From: Lepeophtheirus salmonis
Taxonomy: Eukaryota > Arthropoda > Copepoda > Siphonostomatoida > Caligidae
DNA: 64,000 bases
Assembly (NCBI RefSeq): GCF_016086655.4
Contig: NC_052132.2
Location: 13,580,805-13,644,804, forward strand
Reading direction: 5' to 3'
The notes below the pieces were generated by a model. It searched no databases, was not told the origin of the DNA, and saw only the letters and a list, made by a program, of their open reading frames with translations. Of the stretch, positions 1-10,664 are shown piece by piece (within the stretch, counting starts at the first letter, position 1; the number at the start of each line of letters is the position of its first letter). The position numbers were made by a program, and so were the translations under genes.

Positions 1-290
1 AAATATTTTAAAAAACATTTTATATTTGAAATTTTTTCCTACAAATTTTATTTTTTGAGAATAACTGGATTTTTGAATATGAAATATATATTAAAAAATT
101 TTATATTTGAAATTTTTTTTCAAAATTTTTTATTTTCTGTGAACAGCTGTGAATTTCCGAAATTTTTTTCCAAAAAATTTAATAGATGAAATGTTTCTTA
201 AAAACATTTAAAATTAAAATTTATTTTTTGTGAATAACTGTGGATTTTTGAAAAAATATACATACATATATATTGTTGGGGAACGCTCCT
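1..290 (+). repeat. A/T-rich degenerate repeat, 3' part of a CAGGGG-ended element
   Basis: Short loosely repeated blocks of the form GAAATTTTTT...CAAAAATTTTATTTT...GTGAATAACTGTGGATTTTTGAA run to about 260, followed by an end resembling TGGGGAACGCTCCT near 276-290. The same block style and a related end (TGTGGACGCCCCTG) close the complete-looking copy at 31909-32529. The left part of this copy lies outside the window. No coding potential is seen. Confidence 0.5.
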
Positions 291-299
291 AAAAAGTGT

Positions 300-545
300 A
301 TTCCAATTCCAATGGCACATGACGGAAACATTTATTGGGTATCTTTTTAATAAGCCGTCAATGTAAAGATAGGTCGGATCAATATTTTCAGCAAGTGCAA
401 TACTCTACAAAAAGCGTTTGTAGTATACACTTGCAACTCCAAAGGACTATATTGTATGATCAACTCTGACCATTAATAAACAAGATATACTTAGTCAAAA
501 ATGAAGGCGTAAAAAAACACGAAATTACTTTTTTCCCTAACCTAA
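300..545 (-). mobile_element. mariner 5' end fragment, minus strand
   Basis: Read on the minus strand this begins with a mariner terminal inverted repeat (TTAGGTTAGGGAAAAAAGTA...) ending at 545 and followed by a TA. It continues through the 5' leader shared with the copies at 46733, 55613 and 61081, including TATATCTTGTTTATTAATGG and GTATACTACAAACGC. It breaks off near 300, before the transposase start codon. No coding capacity remains. Confidence 0.7.
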
Positions 546-1670
546 TATTTTGGATTCTTAAAAAAAAAATGTAGAATGATAAAAACTAAGCTAAATGTAT
601 ACGTGTCTAAATTGTTATTTTCATAAAAAAAAAAGTATGTGTTCCGTCACGGGCAATTATTTCTTTAAATAAGTATATCTTGTTCATTATTGGTCACATC
701 GGATCATACGATAAAGTGTTGTGTGAGTGTGAGTATAAACTGATAACGCTTTTCAGACACTATTGTGCTTGCCCGGTTCGTGACTTACCGTGCGTTGAGT
801 ATGTAGGTATCACTGGAAGAACTTATATACGTTTACTACCTTAAAGGGAAAAATGCGTTGATAGTGACCAAGAAAAATTTAAGATGGATACGGGCCGATA
901 CTCTCTCACTTCGTTTTGCACAATAGTGGTTCGAACATTTTTTTTTCGCGCTCAATTCTGGCCTCTACTGTGAACTGCTTGTAGCTGGCGAAAAACAGAA
1001 ACAGTTAGTATTGGTAAATAGGAGACAACAAGACATCATCCAAATAACGCCAGACTGCAAACCTTTTTAATGGCGTGCCAGAAGTTGCCGGAGCAAGGAT
1101 GGAAAGTTCTTATGCATCTGCCAAACAGTTGGACCTGGAATCAAGGGAATACCACCTGTTTCTTTCTATCACCAAATTTGGGGTTACAAATATGGCTCAT
1201 TAGAGGCCTGTGAAAATTGGTTGTCTGAGTTTTTTGGAAATAGGGACAAGGCCTTATACGAAAAAATGCATTTTGAATTTGGATTCTTGTTGCAACTATT
1301 GAACCGAACAGGTAATCCATTCGCATGATTGAAACACTTCTTCTAAAGCATTGAAATAAACCGAAAAATAAACAAATTCCTGAAAAGAAAAAAATATTTT
1401 CCAGCACTTTTAGCTTATTTAAGAGATTAGTTATTATTAAAAAAATCCTTCAATATTCATTGCCTGTATTAATTTAACTCAAGTCATAAATCACGCTCTA
1501 CATTTCTCTACAACAATAAGTTTGCCTCTTGAAGCCAAAGCTAAGGTAAATAGTAATTAAGAAATCATTAATTTAAAAACTAATGGTTCAGCATTTAAAA
1601 GCAAGGAAAAACAAAAATACAAACTATAAAAAGGAAAAAATTGTACATTGCTTTATTTTTATCCAAATAT
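546..1670 (+). repeat. dispersed repeat R1, interrupted by a mariner copy
   Basis: Bases 546-655 (starting TATTTTGGATTCTTAAAA, ending GTTCCGTCAC) and 1395-1670 (TTTTAGCTTATTT...CAAGTCATAAATCACGCTC...TTGCCTCTTGAAGCC) match the reverse complement of 55090-55612 over both halves. Part of the first half also recurs at 33417-33510. The middle of R1 is replaced here by the mariner copy 656-1391. I do not recognise R1 as a known element and see no open frame in it. Confidence 0.7.
656..1391 (+). mobile_element. internally deleted mariner element, eroded TIRs
   Basis: The 5' leader (AAGTATATCTTGTTCATTATT at about 671) and a start region near 799 resemble the N-terminus of mariner transposase, with the spaced residues YYLKGKN about 20 residues in. 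After WFEHF (about 927-940) the sequence jumps to the C-terminal half (LNS.LYCELL, then ACENWLSEFF and a FLLQL tail). The stretch between, with the first catalytic Asp, is missing. Several stops and frameshifts are present. The 3' end keeps a decayed TIR near 1365-1391. Non-autonomous, and it shares its deletion junction with the copies at 9807, 46733 and 61081. Confidence 0.8.
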
Positions 1671-2960
1671 CGAAAAACTGTTAGAGTGAGCTCTAATGAT
1701 AAAAAATAGGTTATATCCACATTTTCTCGGATCTTTACAACTAAATACTGGGGTAAATTTATGGTAACCAAACTTCCTGATGCAGATTTGAAACTAAAAT
1801 TAGGAAGATACTCGACTTTTACTCCAAGCTCATACTTAAATAAAATAGGATCATGATTAAGGATTACTGATCCCTAAACAATAAATATTCGAATTTTTTT
1901 ACTATTAAAACATCATTATTAGTTATTAATTTAATAATATCAGATGTATATCGCAGCCTCTCCTTCGAAAATAAACATATAAGTCCCAAAATCATTATGA
2001 AGTTGGCAAATACTTCCAGCTATGGAGTTATTATTGCAGCTTAATAAGAACTAATTCGTATCCAACCAATCAATGTTAAGAACACTGATTAAAGGAATAG
2101 AAGATAGATAACAGTCAAAGACAATGAATTTACATTTTAGTGTTTGTTGTCATGGTGTTACCTCGCTAACACACAAAATATACAGCGTATTTTTCTGGTC
2201 AGCTGTTGAATTTTTTGCTTCTTTTCTCCCTAATCAGTGTTCTGAAGGTTGATAGGTTGAAATATAAAGAGCTCCTTTGAAACTGTGAGCAATTCTAAAC
2301 AATCATTGAGCAATTGTTTCATAGTTTAGAAAAATTGTCAAAAAACCAACACATTTTTAATTTCTATTTATTTTACTTTATACAATAAAGGTAACGCTGT
2401 GTGTGGAATAACCATGCGATGCATCTGTTTATGTAAATGTCGCTCCAACCATTACTCAAGATAAACAGAGTGTATGTTCTATAAAGATGATTTTTTTATA
2501 ATGAGGATTAAGTATTAAATTATACTTGTATAAGGTTGTTAAGATCTGGAAAATCTCTGAGAGCTTTTTTATGGCCCGTAAATGTTGGGATACCCGAAGC
2601 CAATTAAGTTCTCAGATCTTTTTGGTTAATATAAATTTACTCATAGAGTACTCGGGTACTTCGAATCTGGGTCCAATACTCGCCCTATCTCTTTATCAGA
2701 GTTTAATACCTCATCAATTATAATTGAAATGAAGTTTTTAACATATTAATGTGAGAGAAAAAAACGAATGTGACGTCACAGTATAAACATTGAGTATCTG
2801 ATGTCTCTATGTAAATATTTTTTTCTCTTATCAATGGACTCCGATACTTAATATATATTGACCTAAGTCGGGCTAGAAAAAGTCCATTAAGACTGAACAA
2901 GAACATAATCAATCTTGGCACTATTCCCAACATTAGTTATAAAAAAATTACAAATCCTAT
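1671..2960. other. no gene seen; weak repeat similarity
   Basis: A/T-rich sequence without a recognisable gene. Part of 2050-2260 (ACCAATCAATGTTAAGAACACTG, GTTACCTCGCTAACACAC, TCAGCTGTTGAATTTTTT, GTTGATAGG) resembles parts of the R2 family near 12215-12290 and the sequence at 16640-16760. A 65-codon plus-strand frame at 2526-2723 and a 71-codon minus frame at 2718-2933 show no family features. Confidence 0.4.
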
Positions 2961-2963
2961 GTA

Positions 2964-3722
2964 TGGTACCAGGAAACCTGCCCTTGGGAAAATTACCCGC
3001 GGAAGATTGTCCTGGAGAAAATTACCATGGAGAAAAATTGCCTGTTAATAAAATTACCATGGAGGAAAATTGCCCATACTCTGTTTAAACTTTATGATGA
3101 ATAATAACACATTATAAATTCGCCTAATATTATTTATGACAAATATTTAAACATATTTTCTTGTTCCATCCCCAAAGTCAGTATCATCAAGTGTGAGGTA
3201 AACTATTGCTATACAATTTCATTGCAATTTTTTAAATTCAATCTAATCTTCTAAGAAATGGATCGAGAGGATTGGTAAGACGGTGGAATAGCTAAGACCT
3301 CCTAAAATATTATTGAATACCCTTTACCCTTGGATTGGCCAGAGAGTACCCTTGATTCTTAAAAACCACTGCAAATTCATCCAATACATCCAAGGACCCC
3401 TCCTCTAAAACCAAAAATAAACTCTATGTTTGGAAAAAACAGCATTTTTTCTATGTCTTTACGCGATTACACCCAATTTTAAAGTATCTAAAGTATAATT
3501 GGTGGAAATAATTTATCTAATCATTTGAGTAAATGGTGAATAAAATAAATTTTAACAACTATAATTTCGTTTAAACAAATAACTATATTTTATAAATTCC
3601 AACATAAAATCATTGTTGAAACAAAATATGGGCAATTTTCCTAGATGACAATTTTCCTCCCTGGCAATTTTCTCCAGGACAATCTTCCACGGGCAATGTT
3701 CTCCTGGGCAGTTTACCGTGCA
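2964..3722. mobile_element. foldback-type element with subrepeated inverted arms
   Basis: The left arm (about 2964-3085) and right arm (about 3600-3722) are inverted copies: GGAAGATTGTCCTGGAGAAA on the left equals the complement of the right arm, and the right arm ends in a complement of GGTAAACTGCCC. Each arm is built from tandem 12-18-bp variants of GGAGAAAATTACCATGG / AGGAAAATTGCC. The 500-bp interior has no open frame. Subrepeated inverted arms are typical of foldback or Mutator-like non-autonomous elements. I see no clear target duplication. Confidence 0.7.
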
Positions 3723-4390
3723 CGCTTATATAAGAATATATTTTCTTTTAATCCAAAAAAAGTTTTAAATATTTATAAAGGAAAAGTTTAATCTATCTTT
3801 AAAAACATGAACAAAAAGTTTAATTTATATTTAAAAACATGAAGAAAAATTGATTAATAGATAGAAAAGAGGGCTTATGGTATGAAGTTAAATAAATCCC
3901 TTACAGCGTGGTTGCTTTTGTATGTAGGCAAGTTTAAAAGCAAGACTTTTAAAATTTGTTTTTCTTATTGATTAATTATATTTAGTTCACTTAAAAAAAC
4001 AAAAACATCAGAATGTGTTTCCAATATCCAATAGTAACATCTATATATTATATCTAGAATATACTCTTATGGATTACTCGAAAAGGAGTGATAGAATTCT
4101 TGGTTGGAATGATTGGAATGGTTGGAATTTGATTAGGTTCTGTCCACACGAAAAACTTATAAAAAATAATCTGCATTTATTTAATTCAAATTCAAAAAGT
4201 TTCACCTACTCACACCGTAGAAAATCTGTTTCTTTCGAGACAAAAAAGAAGGTTGATGTATACAGAAAGCGGGGATCAAATTGTCGCCTACTTTAAACCT
4301 TGATAACTTGAAGACGACATTATCAAATAAAAAACCGGTTACCAAATAGGAAAACTATTCTTGTCAGCTGACGATACGTAGTTCAGTTAG
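3723..4390. other. no firm gene; possible CENP-B/pogo-like HTH scrap
   Basis: A 93-codon plus frame (4015-4296) ends with RKSVSFETKKKV and VYRKRG, which recalls the N-terminal helix-turn-helix opening of Tigger/pogo transposases (consensus KRKSxSxETKLxII). The rest of the frame does not fit that family, and a short GWNDWNGWN stretch is a local duplication of TGGAATGGT-type units. I regard the match as suggestive only. The remainder is A/T-rich without features. Confidence 0.2.
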
Positions 4391-4394
4391 CATC

Positions 4395-5247
4395 ATGCCT
4401 TCATCATATGAGGAGATAAAGAGCTATAAGTGGAACGAGGAGCTTTCGAGGTCCGCCGTAGTCATAGCATTGGTTAATAATGGAGGTGAAATCTCCAATT
4501 CAACGATTGCTTCAACCTTAGGAGCTGAATTTACGGACTGTTCAGCGTATCCGTAAGAAGCTAGAGGACACCTGGGATGTTGATGCCACCATAAAGAGGG
4601 CACCCAAGGAAGAGGGTGCCGACAGGAAGGTCAGAGATACTGACTTTGTCGGCAAGGTGAAGAAGATGGTTGAGGATGACCCTACCAGGTCCATGAAGGT
4701 CATAGCGAAGGATCTGGGCTGCCATGAGAAACAATAAGGGACTGTGTATATGAGGATTTAAGATGCAGGAGCTACAAGATGCAGGTGGGCCAGATCTTGA
4801 CCCAGTAGGCAAAGGACAACAGGCTGATGAAGTCAACAAAATTGCTCAACAAGCTCAAACACCCAAAGCAGCCCGGGATGCTGTGGTTTTTCTCTGATGA
4901 AAATAATTTCTGTCAAGGTCAGAAGGTCAACAAGCAGAGCAACAGGTGGATAGCTACCTGCACCAGCCATGTGAGGAAGGTAATGAAGACCAAGTTCCCT
5001 GCAACGGTCATGGTGTTCGGGGTGGTCAGCAGTGAAGGTCATGTTATGCCTCCCCACATGTTTGAAACGGGTCTAAAGGGCAATACAGAGGTCTACTTGG
5101 ATGTTATGGAGAAGGTGGTTCTGCCCTGGATCCAAGGGGTGGCCGGAGACAGGCCTTGGGTGTGGCAACAGGACTCAGCACCCTGGGTGTGGCAACAGGA
5201 CTCAGCACCCTGCCATGTGTCCAAAATCTCCATCATTACGCTCTAAA
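4395..5247 (+). pseudogene. Tc1/mariner-superfamily transposase, frameshifted and 3' truncated
   Basis: Starts MPSSYEEIK at 4395 and contains an N-terminal helix-turn-helix (ISNSTIASTLG, then TVQRIRKKLED after a frameshift near 4530). A second HTH block follows (DDPTRSMKVIAKDLG). A frameshift near 4735 and a stop near 4802 come before the catalytic domain at 4827-5246. Its first Asp is in WFFSDE and its second in VWQQDSAP. The second-Asp block is duplicated in tandem (27 bp, 5154-5207). The frame ends soon after CHVSK, so the third catalytic residue and the C-terminus are lost. Such transposases cut and paste DNA at TA sites in the nucleus; this copy cannot work. No TIRs were identified. Confidence 0.9.
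5154..5207 (+). repeat. 27-bp tandem duplication inside the transposase
   Basis: Two adjacent 27-base units (5154-5180, 5181-5207) differ at one base and encode PWVWQQDSA twice, followed by the normal PCHVSK. The duplication is in frame and repeats the segment carrying the second catalytic Asp. Confidence 0.9.
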
Positions 5248-5249
5248 GA

Positions 5250-7045
5250 ATGCCCATTCTAGTATAATACTGTATTTGAGAAACAATCTTCTGTACATCG
5301 AAGCTTCTCATGAATAAGCCGTTACTTATTATTAATTTTACTATTTTTTTAGACTAAAGATAAACAGTGAAATGCAAAATTAAAAACAACATAATTACAA
5401 ATATATCTTAAAGATGTTTTTTAACGTGGACCAAAGATGCAAGAAAAAACATACAAAGAACAATTATTTAGTTATGTTCCAAGATGGTTTTATTGCCTCT
5501 TCCCTGGTTTGTGAGATATGCTTATAGTATAAAAAAAAAACATATGTAAGATATATAATATATCATTATAATTACTCGTATTATTAAAAGGTATAAAACA
5601 ACAGGAAGTGTTATACGTATTTTATATACGTTTTCCCGGGTTTTTAGTGCTAGAAGAAATTTCCGCAACGTTCCACATTTTATTATGTCATAATATAAAC
5701 TTCAGTTAAGTACATTATAATTATACTAGCCGGGCTCCACCAGTCAAAGCCCTTATACTTGGTTTTTGCCAATTAAAAAAAGTACGGTTTATATTCCTTT
5801 GGACCGATCAAGAAATAACTTTTCTGTCTGGCTCATCTTGTTCGAACCTATGCCCTTCTGTTTATTAAAATGATAATTAGTTTTTTTAACTATTTATTTT
5901 TTGGTGCATTTTTGGGAGGAGAACTCATACATAAATAAAACTTTGGGACACGGGGAATTGATCTTGTTATGGTTTATTAAACCAATTAATTGCAAAAAAA
6001 AATACATATTAGCCCTCTAGAGCCCATAAATCTGACCTCTAAAAATATTAAACGTAGCTCTTAGAATATGTAACTCAGAATTCTCGACAACTTTTATTTG
6101 ATGTCTAAAGTGTGTATTTGTCTCCGTTTTGGCAAACTTTCACATCTAAAACAAATGCCACAATTTTTATTATAATAGAAAAGATATGTTTTGGAGGGAA
6201 ACTATGTAACAATAGCAATATGGCAAAAGAATGTAAAAATCAATTAAAAATTACTTCAAGTAGAGGGAGATAATATTATTATTTCCGGGATCCCACTCAA
6301 ATACAATTCCACGAGAAATGAGAAAACCGTATATATGTATGATTTAAATAAGTTATATCCAAGCGTGTTTTCCATCAACGCTTCTCAGTGTGGTATATTC
6401 ATTTTTAGTATGAAAAATGTATACTTAAATCGACCCACCTCTATTAAAAGAAAAAACTTGTATAGAAAATTATTATTTTTTGTCAATGTACTTCAAATTT
6501 GTGTACCTTTACACAAATAAAGTAGCATTTCGTTATTCTCAAGTATATTTAAAGAAGAAGTAGGGTAAGTTACGTATTGTCGGACGTTTCAAATTGTTGG
6601 ACACCTAAGGGTTATGTCTTTATTACTTCAACCAAGGATATCAAAAGAGATTGTTATGTATTCATCACACATTTTTAAATAACCCTGTAAAATTGCGAAT
6701 CGATTGATGGTATAGTTTTTGAGAAACAAAAGTTTAAAGCTCGAGGTTCTAATTATTTGTAGTTGAAATTCAACACTTTTATATTTTATGGTGTGTGATA
6801 ATATGAAGATATTTCCTCTCCATTTGTTTATATTAGAACAAAATTCCCATGTTGGAGTTCAATAGGAGCTTTGAAATTAGTCTTTTATTTATTTGCTGGA
6901 TTTTGTCATATTATTTGCGAAATAATCGCTGTCTGATAATATGAACCAAATAGTTGACAAATTCATATCATCGGACAGTGTTTTAAATTTAATAATATAA
7001 CAAATAGCTTACTAAATAGCCAAATACTAAATAGCTAGATACTGA
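5250..7045. other. no gene seen
   Basis: A/T-rich sequence with only short frames. Around 5730-5870 the local G+C is a little higher (CTAGCCGGGCTCCACCAGTC), but nothing is recognised. Between 6580 and 6990 there are scattered related words (GTCGGACG, GTGTGATAATATGAA, GTCTGATAATATGAA, ATCGGACAG), possibly a decayed element with no clear ends. The 61-codon frame at 6335-6520 has no family signature. Confidence 0.3.
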
Positions 7046-7049
7046 AGAG

Positions 7050-8620
7050 AAAATCATTCAAATAGCTTTTGATCAGAAAGAAGAAAAGGAGGAAGATACG
7101 TACGGTACATTCAACTGCCTCACGCCTCACATCAATCATATTAATTAAAGGGATCACGCTTATATCTGTGCATCCAACTCCGTCTCGAGAAGGAATATAA
7201 TGGATCCACTTCGGCAACATACTGCCATTTATCACATGATTACCTCCAATACATATTATATTTGACAGTTAAATCTCTCTCCGAATTAGAACTGTCCAAG
7301 TATCGTATGGAGTCTCTCAGAGTTCGAGTCGTTTCACTCCTACTCATCACCTTGGGAAATTATCAACATTTCGTTTTCAAGCATAAATAATTGTTATGGA
7401 TTCCCTAACAGGTGCTCATACCAACATTAAGTTTGACTGGATTAACGTGACTATTCCACTTGAAGCATCGTCAATCTGGGGATGGAATCTTGAAGGCATT
7501 TTGATGAATACCTATAATTGAGGGGAAAATATGAGAAGACGACAGAAGAATCTTAAGCCAATATTATGCTCCACCTTTCCCATTGGTTTATTACCCAATC
7601 AACGCGATATCTTCGCACTAATTAATCAATTACGAACTCAAATTAATTCTGTTATGAATTGTATATTATAATATTAAATTAATAACAATAAATTAGGCAA
7701 TATGAAAACAATCTTTAATCATTGAATCAATGAGAAACTGAATTTAGCAATAACGGAATGGCAAATTGTAATTAATTATTTCCTTAATTGTTTAGGAGCT
7801 CAGTTTCGTTTTGTATTCTTAAATACATTAGAGTTATCGAGGTTCTAGGTAGTCCATGACTTCCTTGCATATTAATAAATCAAATATGAATCTTCCTAGT
7901 TAGTGAAGGAAGCCTTCCTCAAAAAAGAAGATAACTTGGATTTTGTAGAACGGTAATGCAAAGATGTCTAAAGCAGATAGTGATGCTGTAATTAATAATT
8001 AATATTGATAAATGAAACCAAAGAATGTAAAAGGCTATAACATCAACATCATCTAGCGGAATATAAATGATTAAATCTTGATTGTTGAAGTAAATAAAGG
8101 ATATAGAGTTAGATACAATTCCTCTTCATAATTGATCCATTATATTATCAGGATAATAGACACTTTGACTTGGAAGATTCTCAATAAAATATAGGATCGT
8201 ATTGGAAATGAGGATTTAACTTTCTGGAGTTGACGAAAGGAGCAAACAAGACACGGGAATTATAGCACATCTTTGCAAAGTTGATTATTTACCGAGGTTC
8301 CAAGAGTTGAAATGAAGCGACTTGGACTCCGAAAGACCCAATAGATACTTGGCTAGAGTTAGAATCCAAGTAAACAGTTAACAGTGAATCGAATATTGGA
8401 GGTATTCATGGAATACATGGTATCATATTGCAGAACCGGGTCCATTATATTCTTCCCCGAAACACAGACATGATCCTTTATAAATTATATTAATTGTTGA
8501 TACAACAAAAGGAGGAGTGATAATTCTTCTGTTTTTATATATAATTTCTTCTTCTAATTTTTGTACCGTGTGTCTGTTCCTCCCTCGATTCGTTTTCAAA
8601 AATATTATGAGATCCCTCAT
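7050..8620. mobile_element. long inverted repeat, arms about 300 bp, non-coding centre
   Basis: The left arm, about 7080-7380, matches the reverse complement of about 8280-8590. Anchors on the left with their inverted partners are TACGGTACA, AAGGAATATAATGGA (7190-7204 and the complement near 8445), ATTACCTCCAATA (about 7237-7249 and near 8395), CCAAGTATC with GAGTCxxxCxGAGTxCxAGTCG (7297-7345 and 8300-8352), and AAATTATCAAC. Match quality is moderate, so the repeat is old. The centre (7420-8240) has no open frame. It could be a foldback or Mutator-like non-autonomous element, or an inverted duplication. Frames at 7035-7235, 8423-8725 and 8561-8923 fall on or across the arms and look incidental. 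Confidence 0.65.
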
Positions 8621-9310
8621 CTCAAGGATTGCCAAATAATCAAGGATTCCCAACGTACAAGAGTAGGTACGTTTCATTTTGAATTTTATCCACCCAAGAT
8701 ATACATATTCAAACAACACCTGCACTCCTACCTATGTTTATGTATCTCCTATATTTTTGCTAATTCATGGTGTCTGAAATTAAGAAACATGATTCGAATA
8801 ACGTCCAAAATTAAAAATTTTGATTTGAAACTTGTCCGAATTTATGAATTTTGGGCATTTTTTGATTGTATTTTTAAATCTTTAATAACCTCTTTATTCG
8901 ATATTTTAATGAAAATATTTTGATACAAAACTTCTTACTGACATATTTATCAACGTGTTTATTTAAAAAACCAAAAAAAAAGCCATCAAATATAACGCAC
9001 GATGTCTATATAAAGTGTATGAACATTAACACCTCTTTGATGTGTCCGATGATGCACGACTTACCCTATATATTTCTTCTATTTCGAAGGAATATAGACT
9101 TATAGACTGGGGAGGGGAATTTGGTTTTGCCTGAGTTATGTGGAAATAATTTGACTCATCCACACCAAAATTCAAAACAACATATATAAAGTTCCATACA
9201 GAATTGAAACCTCTCCTTGAGGCTTCGTGAAATTTGGACTTAAGTTTTGTGCCCCATGTCCTGAGTGAAGGAATCCTGATATAATCACTAAAAAGAACAA
9301 AGATATTCTT
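8620..9310. other. no gene seen
   Basis: A/T-rich sequence. The 3' part of the 120-codon plus frame starting at 8561, a 61-codon frame at 8920-9105 and a 95-codon minus frame at 9026-9313 occur here. None shows a domain or motif I recognise, and their composition is that of the surrounding DNA. Confidence 0.3.
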
Positions 9311-9315
9311 CATTT

Positions 9316-9700
9316 ATATCAAATTATAGACCTATCAGTATCCTGAATACGTCCTATAAAATAATGAGAAGGATACTTAACAAAAGTATACTTTGAATTC
9401 TTCCACCTATAATGTCACATTCACAAAAAGGTTCATGAAAAATATAAGAGCGGAAGATATTCTTTGCTCAATACAAGACCCAATCGATGGTATGCTTGCA
9501 GCAACAACGAAGAAATCGCTACTATCCTCATCGATTTCCTTAAACCCTTTGACTTCACTAACCACAAAAGTATCTTCATCATAAAATTAGTTATATGTCA
9601 AAGGATCGACCTACATTGGTTTGGGAAGTTGCCTTGAAGAATATTGAAGCGACCTGGAAAATGTTAAACATGAGCAAGCTACAGAGGCTTCTATTATAAT
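9316..9700 (+). pseudogene. LINE reverse transcriptase fragment
   Basis: The frame from 9316 reads ISNYRPISILNTSYKIMRRILNK, the conserved NYRPISLLNxxYKI block at the start of non-LTR reverse transcriptase domains. A stop follows at about 9392. After a frameshift the text continues with ILPPIMSHSQKG, and later ATILIDFLKPFDFT fits RT motif A, whose Asp (in LIDF) binds the catalytic metal. Several frameshifts and stops break it. Neither the endonuclease nor the 3' end of the element is present. It shares the NYxPIxxLNTSYKI block with the fragment at 18475. Confidence 0.8.
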
Positions 9701-9790
9701 ATTATTCAATATTATAGATCGGAGAAATACACTCGCCAAAAGCTCTTCAGGGTCCTGCTCCGGTTAAGAAACATACTTGATATAGAGTAT
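9700..9790 (+). repeat. short repeat shared with 39585-39665
   Basis: TATTATAGATCGG...CTCTTCAGGGTCCTGCTCCGG...AAACATACTTGATAT resembles TATTATAGATTGAT...CTCTTCAAGGCTCTGCTCTGG...AAACATACTTAATTT at 39585-39665. It directly follows the LINE fragment and may belong to that element. Confidence 0.5.
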
Positions 9791-9806
9791 ATTTAAAAAA
9801 AAATAA

Positions 9807-10217
9807 TAGGTTAAACAAGAATAATTTCGAATTTCTCGACCTTTTTTAAATAAATAAATATTATTCATTATTGGTCACATGGGATTATACAATATAGTGC
9901 TGTAAAAGTGTGATGGTACACTACAAACAATTCTGTGATAGTATTGTGCAAGGCCTGGAAGTCATCCATTATCCAAAGTCGGGTATGGAGGTCTCAAATG
10001 AAGAAATTTACAAAATATGTATGTGTACGGGGCCGATACTCTTTTAGTTCGTTTTGCTCAACAGTGGTCCGAAATATTTTTTTTCCTACTCAATTCTGCC
10101 CTCTACTTTGAACAATTCGAGCGTTTGAAGTTTCTCGATCGAACAGAAGCAGTCAGCATTGGTGAATAGGACACAACAAATAAGCAAAAAATAAAATTGT
10201 TTTTCCCCCAACCGGTA
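9807..10217 (+). mobile_element. 411-bp miniature mariner derivative
   Basis: The 5' TIR-like start (TAGGTTAAACAAGAATAATTTCGAA) and the end (TTTTTCCCCCAACCGGTAA) correspond to the mariner TIRs seen at 61081/61802. Between them lie the leader (TTATTCATTATTGGTCACAT), a start codon region near 9991 (MEVSNEEI) and RFAQQWSE. The sequence then jumps to LNSALYFEQFERLK and the end TIR. The junction around 10077-10088 is the one shared with three other copies, and this copy has lost the rest of the C-terminal half as well. Confidence 0.8.
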
Positions 10218-10660
10218 ATTACAGAAGAATAAACAATGCAAGGAACACTCACTTGTTGCCTGTCCCCTTTGTGCATTGAGTGTTACAATATTTGAAATTT
10301 CTCTAGCATGAACCACTTTAAAAAAATAAATAAAACAATTATATCAACAATGTATATCCGAAGCATATTTTGATCTGTGAAATAACAATGTCGTCGTATT
10401 ATTGAACTTTTGCAGCTCTGTACATATAGCATCCAAAGTGTATACAATGTACACTGTAAATGGTGCTCCCCAATGTATGTCAACAATATAAATATTCTTG
10501 ATATAAGAAATAATTATGTATTAATGTGTCTATGTATAAAAAGGTCACTGTTTCTTTTTGTTAGTTGTCTTTTATGAAATTATCATAACTCATGCGCATT
10601 TTCCGTATATGTTAAGATTTGAGTAAATTAGAAACACTGCCATGTTGATTTACTTGCTTT
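10218..10660. other. no gene seen
   Basis: A/T-rich, with two overlapping minus frames (10086-10316, which includes mariner sequence, and 10283-10486) that show no protein family features. Confidence 0.3.
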
Positions 10661-10664
10661 GTTT

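Noticed and set aside
1141..1407. 88-codon minus-strand frame
   Set aside because: Antisense to the C-terminal part of a deleted mariner transposase.
6580..6990. Possible inverted-repeat element with TCGGACG / CGGACAG words
   Set aside because: The words do not form continuous inverted ends when compared directly.
8561..8923. 120-codon plus-strand frame
   Set aside because: It starts inside one arm of the long inverted repeat and leaves it partway; Phe/Ile/Lys-rich with no motif, and an antisense frame of 100 codons overlaps it.
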